Of a DNA stretch of 24,022 nt, positions 5,995 through 16,400 are shown piece after piece. Source of the DNA: Obelidium mucronatum (taxonomy: Eukaryota > Chytridiomycota > Chytridiomycetes > Chytridiales > Chytriomycetaceae); the NCBI GenBank assembly GCA_025765595.1, contig JAIVFH010000373.1, positions 1 through 24,022 of the forward strand. The letters are read 5' to 3'. A program made the translations under genes and the position numbers. The notes beneath the pieces are model-generated. The model made no database searches and was not told the DNA's origin. It saw only the letters and a program-made list of their open reading frames with translations. Within the stretch, counting starts at the first letter, position 1. Each line of letters begins with the position of its first letter.

Positions 5995-8258
5995 ATGTGC
6001 TTCACGGCTCCTTTCGACCCAAACTCATATGCAAACGCCCACCAGATTGCAATTACAACGGTGCATTTGTCGCTTGAAACCGACTTCTTCAACCACATCC
6101 TGATTGGTTCCGTCACACACAAGTGCACTGTTGTGGAAGCTGGAGTGATGGAACTGGTTCTGGTAACTATCTGGGCACGCTCTATCTTTTATACAAGACC
6201 TCCTCGCGATGCTTGTCTTTCTTTGTTTGCTCTCATTGTCAAGGCTGTCGTGGCTCTCATACAGTTTTTTCTTGGACAGGACACCAAAAACCTGCTCATT
6301 GAAAAGACCCTTGTCAACGATTCACAGGTGGCACACGTTCTTGGAGACATTGATGTGTGCTATGGAGCCCCTCTTCGCATTCCTTTGAATGAGGGTCTGC
6401 AAGTCGGGGACCAAGTCAGTGTCCAAGTCTTTTACAGAACCTCCAAAGACGGATGTTTGGCAGCCCAGTGGCTGGAACCCAGGTATTTTGTATAAGCTTA
6501 GAGTTTTTTCTTTGCACGTCCGTACTTGTTCTTTAACCGATTGATGCTTTAATCAGCCAAACTGTGGGAAAGAAGCATCCATACATGTTCACTCAATGCC
6601 AACCAATTTATGCACGTACATTGGCGCCTATTCAAGACTCTCCTTACGTGAAGCTCAAATGTGAGTTTCGATTAGAGCCATCTCAGACAAGCCAACCAAC
6701 TCTCATTCACCCATATTTCATCCGATAGACACGGCTGAAATCAGATGCCCCTCCCATCTTCGCGCGTTAATGAGCGCCGTTCCCACATCCGAAACTGTTT
6801 CAGGAAACGTCAAAACATGCAACTTTACCCAACAAATCTCCATCCCGAGTTACCTGATTGCCCTCGCCGTCGGCAACATTGAAGGAAAACGCGTGGGTCC
6901 ACGAACCACGGTGTGGAGCGAGCCGGAAGTAGTTGAGAAGGCTGCCTGGGAATTTCAGGACACGGAGTTGTTTATCAAAACGGGAGAAGAGATTTTGACT
7001 CCCTACGTGTGGGGAGTGTATGATTTGCTTGTTTTGCCTGCGAGTTTCCCGTATGGAGGAATGGAGAATCCGTGTTTGGTATGGGCTGTTGAAGCGCGTT
7101 TTTTTTTATCACAGTCATTGATTCTTTTTTTTTTTGCTTTCGTCAGACTTTTGTCACTCCATCGCTTCTTGCTGGCGACCGATCCCTTGTCGACGTTGTT
7201 GCACACGAAATCGCCCATTCCTGGATGGGCAACCTTGTCACTTCAGCCTCATGGGAGCATTTCTGGTTGAATGAAGGATTCACGAGGTTTATCGAGCGTC
7301 GTATTGTAGCGCGGCTTCGCGGAGAACCCGCTCGTCATTTTTCTTCGCTCTTGGGGGTTAAAGCCCTTCAACAAGCTGTCGACCATTACAATGAAGTCGC
7401 GACGCCTCAGTTTTCGCGGTTGGTTCAAGACTTGAAGGGATGTGATCCGGATGATGCCTTCTCGACTGTTCCATATGAAAAGGGGTTCCATTTGCTGTTT
7501 TATTTGGAGAGCATTTTGGGTGGAAGTGAAGTCTTTGACGGATACTTGAGGAACCATGTCGAGACGTTCAGTCACAAGTCCATCAACTCGTTTCAGTTCA
7601 AGGATAACTTGTATGCCTACTTTGAAAAGACTTTTGGACAGGAGAAGGTGGATATTCTCAACACGGTTGACTGGGATACTTGGTTCTTTGCTTCTGGAAT
7701 GGTATGTTGTGGTTCCGTTTTTTTATGTCAACCAACTGACTAAATTGTCTTTCAATCTACAAGCCTCCGGTCGAGAACAAGTTTGACCAGTCCCTTGCGG
7801 AGGCATGCAAAAGCCTTGCCACCCGCTGGACTGACTACGCCAAGAACCCAGTCCCTTCTCACAACTTCTCGGCAAAAGATATTTCCGAGTTTTTCACCAA
7901 CCAAACAGTTGTCTTTTTGGAGACTTTGATGACTGAAGCATCCTCTGCCAACGGCGTCAAGTTCTCGATCGCAGTCTTGGATACTATGGATTCAGTCTAC
8001 AAATTCACTGTAGGTAGAAACTGCGAAATTCGCTGCAGATGGCAAGAGTTGTGTCTGGCGAGCGGGAGAGAAGTGATTTTCCCTGAGGTTGTTGATTTCG
8101 TCACGACCATGGGGAGAATGAAGTACGTGCGACCACTTTACCGTGCGCTCAAAAAGTGTTCTGCAGCGGGGGAAAAGCTTGCCAGGGAGACTTTTTTGAA
8201 GCACAAGGGCTTTTATCACCCAATCTGTGCTCAGATGGTGGAAAGGGACTTGGCATAA
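5995..8258 (+). CDS. Leukotriene A4 hydrolase-type aminopeptidase (M1 zinc metallopeptidase)
   Basis: Six exons: 5995..6162, 6280..6482, 6557..6660, 6729..7078, 7147..7701, 7764..8258; 624 residues (human LTA4H has 611). The family removes N-terminal residues from peptides; many members, including the yeast one, also hydrolyse epoxides. Motifs: exopeptidase motif GGMENP (268-273); zinc site [10 protein letters not shown] with H295, E296, H299, and E318 in WLNEGFT, on the same numbers as human; VPYEKG with the proton-donor Tyr at 385; D377 retained. The residue equivalent to human Tyr378 is Phe380. The C-terminal helical domain matches LTA4H to the end ([24 protein letters not shown]). The start is set by the family N-terminus [17 protein letters not shown]. 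The first intron (117 nt) is a stop-free multiple of three, so a naive reading runs through it. The gene converges on isovaleryl-CoA dehydrogenase, with 62 bp between stops. Probably cytosolic. Confidence 0.95.
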
Positions 8259-8320
8259 AATTAATAGAATTTCATTTTTTTGTAAAAAGCCCGCTGTACG
8301 ATTTTGAAGTTTTAATCTTC

Positions 8321-9911
8321 TCATTTAAACTGCTTGTTGAATTCACGCCCAATCAGCATTCGGCGAATCTCACTCGTTCCAGCTCCAATTTCGTATAACT
8401 TTGCGTCACGCAAAAGACGTCCGGTGGGATCTAGCATCGGATTGTTAGTTCTGCCAAGAATGGAGACAAAATTTCATAATTACTTACAATCGTTGATGTA
8501 TCCGTTTCCTCCCAGGCATTGGATGGCATCCAGCGCACATTCAGTGGCTCTTTCGGCAGCATATAGAATAACACCAGCACAATCTTGTGGACTAGCATAT
8601 CCAGAATCCGCCGCGCGAGCCACAGTGTGGACATACGACCGAGACGCACCAAGTTTCGTGTACATGTCAGCCATCTTGGCCTGAATCAGCTGAAACTGGC
8701 CAACCTGCTGACCAAACTGTGTGCGTTCATGGACATAGGGAATCGTGATATCCAAAGCCGATTGCATCAACCCCAAAGGACCCGCTGCAAGCACCAATCT
8801 CTCCATATCCAACCCAGACATCAACACATACACCCCCTTCCCAACTTGACCCAACACATTTTCAGCAGGGACTTCACAGTCTTCAAAGACAAGTTCACAA
8901 GTGTTGCTTCCACGCATGCCAAGTTTGTCGAGTTTGGGGGATTTGGTGAAGCCTTTGAATCCCTTTTCAACAAGGAAGGCAGTGATTCCTTTGGGACCTG
9001 CATTGATATCTGTTTTTGCGTACACGACCAACACGTCGGCGTCTGGACCATTGGTGATCCAAAACTTGGTTCCATTGAGGATATACCGATCGCCTGACCA
9101 GAGAAAAAAAATGTTAATTTTTACTAGGCGTGGTGTAGGAGGGGGTGGTTACTTCTCACCCTTTTTATCAGCCCTCAGCTTCATGCTGACAACATCACTT
9201 CCCGATCCAGCTTCACTCATAGCCAAAGCCCCGATATGGTCTCCACTAATCAACCGAGGAAGATACTTTTCCTTTTGCGCTTCATTTCCGTTGCGAACAA
9301 TCTGATTCACGCAGAGGTTCGAATGGGCACCGTAACTGAGTGCCACACTTCCACTGGCTCGGGAGATTTCCTCCATCACCAAGCAATGGGCCAGGTATCC
9401 CATATCTTGACCACCGTATTGTTCTTGGTTTTCAAACAAAAAGTGAAAATAAATTGGCATGTTTTAGATGGATATTGTGGAGACAAACCTGGTGCAGTGA
9501 TTCCAAGGAGTCCCATATCACCAAACTTTTTCCACCTATTATTGCAAACTTCCTATTTCAGTCAAAAGGAAGGAGCAAAAAATAGCCAAAGCGAGCGGCA
9601 AACAAACATGTCCATCGGGAACGCATTGTCCTTGTCGATTTGATGGGCCCTAGGGGCGAGCTCTTTCTGACAAAACTCGTGGACAGACTCCCGCAGCTAT
9701 ACGGAGTATTTGTCGTTTGTTTTTAGTTTTGACTCGACTTCATTCTCTGAAACAAACAATTACAAACCGTGTGGTGCTCTTCCGAGAGTCCAACAACGCG
9801 GTTTTCGTAAGAGTCGAACGCTAGCGATGAGTATTTTCGAAGCGCTGGGAAGCCATTGGCGCTACGGGATGCTGGGACAGCTCGAACGAGACGGTTGATG
9901 GATCGAAGCAT
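8321..9911 (-). CDS. IVD: Isovaleryl-CoA dehydrogenase, mitochondrial
   Basis: Six exons: 9911..9768, 9696..9608, 9535..9489, 9423..9160, 9093..8488, 8430..8321; 419 residues, normal for the family. This FAD enzyme oxidises isovaleryl-CoA to 3-methylcrotonyl-CoA in leucine breakdown in the mitochondrial matrix and passes electrons to ETF. The N-terminus [17 protein letters not shown] is a clear mitochondrial presequence. Visible motifs: [37 protein letters not shown] (acyl-CoA dehydrogenase signature), [45 protein letters not shown] with the catalytic Glu at about 279 (the placement that marks IVD among acyl-CoA dehydrogenases), [10 protein letters not shown] and [18 protein letters not shown]. 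Three of the five donors read GTTTGT. The start lies 86 bp beyond the stop codon of the same-strand receptor gene. Confidence 0.96.
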
Positions 9912-9916
9912 TTATT
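9911..9916 (-). terminator. Possible poly(A) signal of the receptor gene, overlapping the IVD start
   Basis: AATAAA whose last A is the A of the IVD ATG, 81 nt after the receptor stop at 9998. No other AATAAA is seen in the 86-bp gap. If used, the receptor mRNA would end inside the first exon of IVD. It may be chance in an A-rich leader. Confidence 0.3.
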
Positions 9917-9997
9917 ATTTTAGAGATGTTTTTTTTTTGTTTGGTTCCGAGAATCTCCGAGACAGAGGGAAAAAGACAGCCACACCAAACCCACAAA

Positions 9998-12900
9998 TCA
10001 TCGACACAAAGCTGCCGTGAAATCCTTTATCTCAAGTGGATCGAGGAAATCGACGCGTAATGCCCCTCTCCGCATGTTTAACGAAACGCCACAGTTTCCC
10101 ATGTGTTTAACATGTGGAGAATCGTGCAGGCGCATTGCAACAGTCTCTGATTGAAAGAGCCCTTCCTTATTGGTTGGAATAAAAAGTAGGAATCGAGATT
10201 TGTCAGGCCCTCCCGCCGCCAGCTGGTCTACCAAAATGATGCCATGTCTCCAACTGCTGAATCCGGTCCAACTCTCTTTGGCGACTACCACAAAGTACTT
10301 AAAAAAAAAAGTAGGCTTTGAAATAAATACAAATGCGTTTTTTTTTTAACGGATTTGAAGGAAGGAACTCCTTACCGACTTGACTTTTCGTCGAATGACA
10401 AACTCCTTATGGTTTATTGCTCTCGGCATACTAGCAGGCGCTGCAGTGAGCCTAATAGAACGTATTATATCATATTTTTGAGCCGTAGTATGTAATTCTG
10501 CATCCGTAAGGCTTGATGCTTTCAGTTGCGAATTCACCATTGGTTCCGATATTTCCTTTTTGTTGACAAGCTGCCAAAACGAGGGTCCCTTTTTATCAGA
10601 AACAAGGGACTCTGATTTCACTCTGGCTCGTGCCACTTTTGAAAACTGAGTTGCCAGAGAGTTTGCGCTGTTGTTGTTGTTGCTGCTGTTATTCCCGTTA
10701 CTGCCTTTGTTGATTTTGTCAACACCATTCTCAGCGCTCTTGTTTAAGCTGGACAGACTCTTGTTGAAAAATTTGGATGATTTGGAGGTATTTGTTTTGG
10801 CGCTGCCGCTGCTTGTTACTTTCCACGCTTTAAGTACCTCTTGCGCTTTGGCTTGAGTGTTGAATATCACGTCGAGAATAATCGGAAGCATTTGCAAGAG
10901 AAGAATGAGGGTGGTGATCATCCATCCAATGCACGCAATTTTAAAGTCGAGTAAAGGATCAATGGAGATTGTAGTGTTTTTAGCTGATGACGATGAGTGT
11001 GATGATGAAGAAAGAGCAATGCTAATGATCCCTCCGAGTGCGACCAGGGCGTTTGTAACGAGAAGCAACGTGAATTCAGAATGAATTGCGGGGACATTTC
11101 TGCTGACAATTGTAATTCCCATATGGGTCAAGTACAACAAAAAGTTATACCCATACAGAGTGTATCTTATTGACGCATTCCGTTCGGTACATGCATACAT
11201 GATTGTCTTTTCTGATGATAGTATGGTTGTTGCGTGAATATGTGGGTTTGAGTAAAACGACCACAGTGTCAGAAAAGCTCCTTCAAAAAGGACAATCAAA
11301 AAGAGAAGTCCAAGCCATAATGGATCTCCAAGGATATGCTTTTGAAGCCTGTGCTTTGATTGGTATACAAGATGCACTCGTGCGTTCCGTGTGATCTGAG
11401 ATCCAATTATTATGCTGAACGCAGTCCCTTGTAACCACACGCGTGTAGTATACTTTGGAATCGAGATTGAATCAAAGTAGAATAAATCAGAAGAATACGA
11501 AAAGGCGCAGCCGCAAATGGATGCAACAAGAAAGATGGCATTTGAACTTTTGACAAGTGGTCTTTTCCGGACTGCAATCACAAGAACAGCAAATATTGAA
11601 GATAGAATAACTCCAATCTCAAAAAGGGCTAAAATAAATTTTCCAAGCGCATCCGATCTGGTGATTTCGATAATGTTGAATACAGTGCGATCCAAAGGCG
11701 GCACAGACCCTGTTAGCAAGTAAGTTTCAATCAAACTGAACATAGTTTAGTTTCGCTTACCATTTGAGAAAAATGTGACAGTACGGTTGACTAATGGGGT
11801 TAACTGCGTAATATCTGGATTTGTAAAACTGAACCAGGTGTATGTCATTTTCTCAGAAACACTGCCAATCAGGTAGGCAGAAGAAATATCGCCATTAAGA
11901 GTCAGTTTTGAGGGATCTGATATGCCCCTATATCCAGTGTTGCGGAATAAGGTCCAGTTCAAAGAATCTCGCAAATCGCCAGAATTCAATTGAACCACAG
12001 AAGTATTGCGAATCAAATTATCAAGACCCTTGGCTAAAATCCCTACACAATCCAACGCACTGAATGAACCCATTGCTTGAATAGCTTTGGCAGTAAGTTT
12101 GTTTTGTCTAATAACAATCTTTGAATGGCTGAAGGTAAAAAACGAAGCGATTGTGTACAAACGTCCAGGGGTCCTGAAGCACATTAACTTGTCTAATTAA
12201 GAAGTTTTGCAGACCTTTCGAATAATCTGTCTCCAAATTAGATGGCTGGATGATAATGATTCCTTTGGCAGCCTTTTGATAATCCGGACCCCATTCTGAA
12301 AAACAAATCAATTTCTAATATAAGATGGAAGTCAATGTGGGTTTAACTGGCTATTGCATCGGCCGTTGAATATGGAACAGGGATGTTTTGGGAAATATAA
12401 ACATATTCCGGACCAACAAGCCTCGGTATTCTGTGAATCACCATTAATTGCAAGATCTTTATAGCTCTGGATTATACAAACGTGGAGTATGCTAGAGAGT
12501 AGTATACTGCAGCAGTAGTGGATTGCCCTAGACACAAAATAATATATCGCGCGTCAACACTGGAGAGAGTCCGAGCAATTTGATCCACGTTATTGCCGTT
12601 TGCAAAGCTGATGGCAGCCAGAATTTCGATACCATACTTTTCTGCCACATCCATGAAAGCATGGCAGTTTGAGGTTATATCACTGACGGATGTTGATGAT
12701 ACCAAAGCAACACGCGATACGCCCCATGATTGTAACAATAGGCCGAGAGTATCACCATAACCTGATATAGAGCGCGCCTGGAAGTAGTAAGGATACTTTA
12801 CTCGATTTAGCAACTTGGCTGACACTTGAGACGATCCACAAAACGGGAGCTTATAATGACCATAGACTTGCGCCGAATATCTATTCAATTATAATTGATG

Positions 12901-13367
12901 AAAAAAAAATCGAAAACGAATATATCGACTTACGATGTCATTTCGCCGAAAAGCTCCCCAAACACGGCAACAACGTCAGGATGTTCATTGGCGATTTCCA
13001 TGGCAGTGCTTATCGCACTTCCAATAGTATATTCTCCATGTCGGTTTAGCATATCAAACCGCTTTACGATGATTGACGTGTTTGGTAAGATTCTATTACT
13101 TAGATTGATCATGTTGGCTGATATTTGGGCCGTAGCTTGAAGCCAGTAGAATCCCTGCGGGAAGCTAGAGTACCGCGAGTCTGAGTAATAAGAAAGGTTG
13201 ATGGAGTCATATCCTCCCGTGACAAGCCTGCCGCGATATTGCAAGTCGGGATACCACTGGTACGGACCCACGAAGGCAATTGTGATGTTTGACTGCGCCT
13301 TTGGAGGCAGCTCAGCAGCGAGAGCGGCAGACCAAAAGCCGACCAAGAGAAGTGAGAAGCGGGGCAT
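9998..13367 (-). CDS. Class C (GABA-B receptor-like) G-protein-coupled receptor
   Basis: Seven exons: 13367..12934, 12880..12482, 12430..12348, 12295..12163, 12107..11761, 11709..10376, 10297..9998; 1009 residues. The N-terminus MPRFSLLLVGFWSAALAAE is a signal peptide. Residues about 25-460 form a periplasmic-binding-protein type I ectodomain (ITIAFVGPYQW, VVAVFGELFGEM, GLLLQSWGVSRVALV, PEYVYISQNIPVPY, KWGPDYQKAAKGIII), with many N-x-S/T sites. Seven hydrophobic segments follow at about residues 490-795, encoded by one large exon, with the class C-like TM3 end and a Cys in the second extracellular loop. The cytosolic tail is Asn/Ser-rich and ends in a compact segment (FVVVAKESWTGFSSWR onward). 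Such receptors are multiplied in chytrids; ligand and G protein are unknown here. The start codon faces that of Aquarius across 61 bp. Confidence 0.9.
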
Positions 13368-13428
13368 TGTGCTATTGTTGTGATTTCTTTTATTATTTTA
13401 TTTCTCGCTGTTTGGTTATCCAACAAAA
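13368..13428. promoter_or_regulatory. 61-bp divergent promoter between receptor and Aquarius
   Basis: Only 61 bp lie between the two start codons. The sequence is T-rich (tttcttttattattttatttc) with no clear TATA box. Both 5' UTRs must be very short, or each promoter must reach into the other gene. The GC-rich start of the Aquarius coding region begins immediately to the right. Confidence 0.5.
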
Positions 13429-16400
13429 ATGCCCAGCACCAACACAGTCGACCTGGGCTTCTTTGCGGCGGCCGCCGACGACGCGGATGACGCCATCGCC
13501 GGCGAAGTCGCCGAATCCGCGGCCGGACGAGAAGGCGAAAAAGCCGAAAGAGAAGACGCCGACGCCGACGACGAGGCGCCAACTGCGGACGCGGCGCCGC
13601 CGCCGCCGCTGTCTGTCGCGGCGGCCGCCGGCGCGGCGCTGTCGAAGCTCGCGGCGAAGACGTGGCTGCGGCCGAAGAAGCCGCCGGCCGCCGTCGACGC
13701 GCCGCTGCTTGCGCAGTGGGCCGCCGACCTGACTTCCCGCAGCGCCGCCGCCGCGACCGCCGCCGCGCTGCTCGACCGCTGCCAGTGTCTCGAGCGGGTG
13801 CGTGCCGCGTGCGCGTCCAGTGCGTGTGCTGACTTGACTCTCTCTTTGTTTAGTATCTGTGGCCGCTGTTCACCGACGCGCCCTCAAACAACCACGTGCT
13901 GGTCGTGGCTGCGCTGCTCAACGAGAAATTCAGAGAACACGTCGCAGACCCGTGGTCGCTCGTCACGGGCAACGCACCGCTCTTTGCCGTGTTCTTCAAG
14001 GCCGTCCTCAGCCTGATTGTCTCGGCCTCGCTTGAACTCGAATCGCGCTCTGTTTTGCTTGTTTTGCTTATTCACGCCTTCCAATCTCTCGAAAATTCGC
14101 TTGTTCGCGCTGAGTGCATGAAGCTCGTTGGCATTTCAATCTGGCACTCACTGAGAGATGCCGAGAAACTGGAGCTAGAGCTTGGAAAAGCCCCCGGATT
14201 ACGCAAAATTTGGAATAAAGCCGAGAAGCGGCGTTCTACTGGTTGGTGTGATTTTTTGTGTTTTGGGGGAAATCTGCTTATCTTTTCCTTCAGCATCTGA
14301 AGAAGATGTCAAAAATGAGCAGGAATTCATGTCCACATTGATTAGACTATACTACAAAGTATTAGCAGTTATTCCAGAGAAGCCCACTGTTGAAAATCGT
14401 CCAGCTATTGAATTCTGTGAACGTTCACTGGAGTTTTTTACCGATCTCCTTTCCCAACTTCCAACTCGCCGATATCTCACTAGTTTGCTGAAAGACCACC
14501 ATTTTGATCAAACATCGCGAAGCAGTACCCTCGCCGCTCGTGGAAACATTAGTGTTAAAAATGGAATCTCTCATGTTCTCAGTGGATCTTGCTTTGTTCA
14601 ACTTTTGGATTTATACGAACTTTATGAATCTTTTGAGATCGATGATGTTACAGGAGCTGCGATATCTGCCGAAGATGCTTCTACGAGGCATTACGCCAAC
14701 ATGCAGGCCTTCCAAAAGTTGTGTTTCTCAAATTACCGAGAATATTTGGAGGATTTTGCCTTGAAGCCCGTTGGCGTGATTGAAAACAGAGCTGCCTTTG
14801 TGAAGCATTTTGCAGAGATCGATCTTGATGTTTTGAGACGGCTTTGCAAAGACGTAGGATTCCGGATCGCCATTGTAGGAGTTGATGGGGAGGACGATGA
14901 AGATTCCGAAAAGTACTCAGCAGAATTTCTTATTGAAACTCTGGCGCGGACTTATTGCAAACAGACTAGACAGCTGGATATAGTCAACTCTGTTTCCATT
15001 TATCCGAATGAGGTATGTTTGATTGCGCGAAATTGTATTCTAATACTAAATTTTGTCTTGTGGCATTAGACTGATTTGTTTGATGACCTGCGATCACCAA
15101 ATTCATACCAATTCCAAAACACTCACTGCCTTCCAATCCCAAAGTTGAACCTACAATTTCTCACAATGCATGACTACCTTTTGAGAAACTTCAACTTGTA
15201 TCGACTTGAAACTGCATACGAAATCCGACAAGATGTCGAAGATGCAGTCAAGAGATTGGCACCAAAATACACTCCTGATGTTGATTCTTTGAGTGGATCC
15301 ACGGTTTTCACAGGTTGGGCGAGAATGGCTGCCCCAATTGAACGAGTACGTTAATTACAAGTGCTGGCCCAGTTTTTGTGACTTTAAACTCATCTTTTCT
15401 TTGGTGTAGTTTGAAATTGCCGAAGTGGGGTCTCCAGCTCTTGGTGAAACAAAACCGTCTTTCGTCATGGGAGAAGTGTCGTTTGTGATTGGAAAGTACA
15501 GTGATTCTATTCGTAAGGAATGGGAAGCTTTGAAACGCCACGATGTTCTTTTCCTGATTGCCATTGAAATGGATGCTGAGCTCCCGGCGTGGGCTGCTGA
15601 CAATAAGGCTGCTTCCGCTAAAAGTACCACCAAAAAACAACAACCTTTCAGAAAGCAGTTTGGAATTAAGCATATCCGTGGTTGTGTGGTTGTTGATGTG
15701 TTGGATAATGAGGGAAAGAAGTTGGGTGGTGGTGAAGATGATGAGGAAGGAACGGGCAATACTCGGGGATCCGGTCGCTCTTACAAACGGACTCTTCGTG
15801 TTTCATTGGACACAAATCAGTATGAGAACGATATGGGGCGTGTCCTTCGGAAAGAAGCAGCTGATGTTCACCGCACCTTCAACATTTTGCTTCGTCGTAA
15901 ACCACAAGAAAACAACTTCAAGTCGGTGTTGGAGTCTATTCGAGATTTGATGCAGAGTAGTGATATTGTTGTGCCAGATTGGCTGCAGGATGTAGTTCTT
16001 GGATATGGTGATCCAGCTTCTGCAGATTTCAAGCAAATGAAAAATCCAGTGACCAAAATTGATTTCAGGGACACATTCCTGAGCTGGGAGCACGCCGTTC
16101 AGAGTTTTCCGGAATATGTACGGCACTTTGTTCGGTTTTTTTTTCAATCCCCTTATCCAACCTTTGGTTTAGACTCTGAAGCCGATTGGCGATTTGGCCG
16201 CTTCGAGCCAAAAGAAGCCCCCCTTCATTCTCAACTTCCCAAACAATATGTTCTCTGCTTTACGAGATTCTTCGAAACTTGGAAAGAGAAAGCATGAAGC
16301 AGAGGCAAAGAAACCAAGTGTAAAAGATTTAACAATCGAAGTAGAAACGTACAAGCCAGTAAATATGGGACCTTTTCCGGAAGATGCTCAAAAGTTGAAC

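Noticed and set aside
5821..6495. A continuous 224-codon frame taken as one exon
   Set aside because: It begins with 58 codons unlike the family and reads through a GT-AG intron (6163..6279) that interrupts the LTA4H alignment; the real start is 5995.
9305..9320. GGTTCGAAT resembling a tRNA B box
   Set aside because: It lies inside the IVD coding exon, with no A box or cloverleaf around it. A similar word near 23365 also lacks a tRNA fold.
13109..13582. Antisense Arg-rich frame opposite the GC-rich AQR start
   Set aside because: Low-complexity by-product of composition. It overlaps the well-supported receptor exon 1 on the same strand in another frame.
15425..16297. Frame continuing past 16117 into the AQR intron
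   Set aside because: Homology jumps to another frame after the 55-nt intron 16118..16172, where the segment ending [10 protein letters not shown] resumes the Aquarius match.
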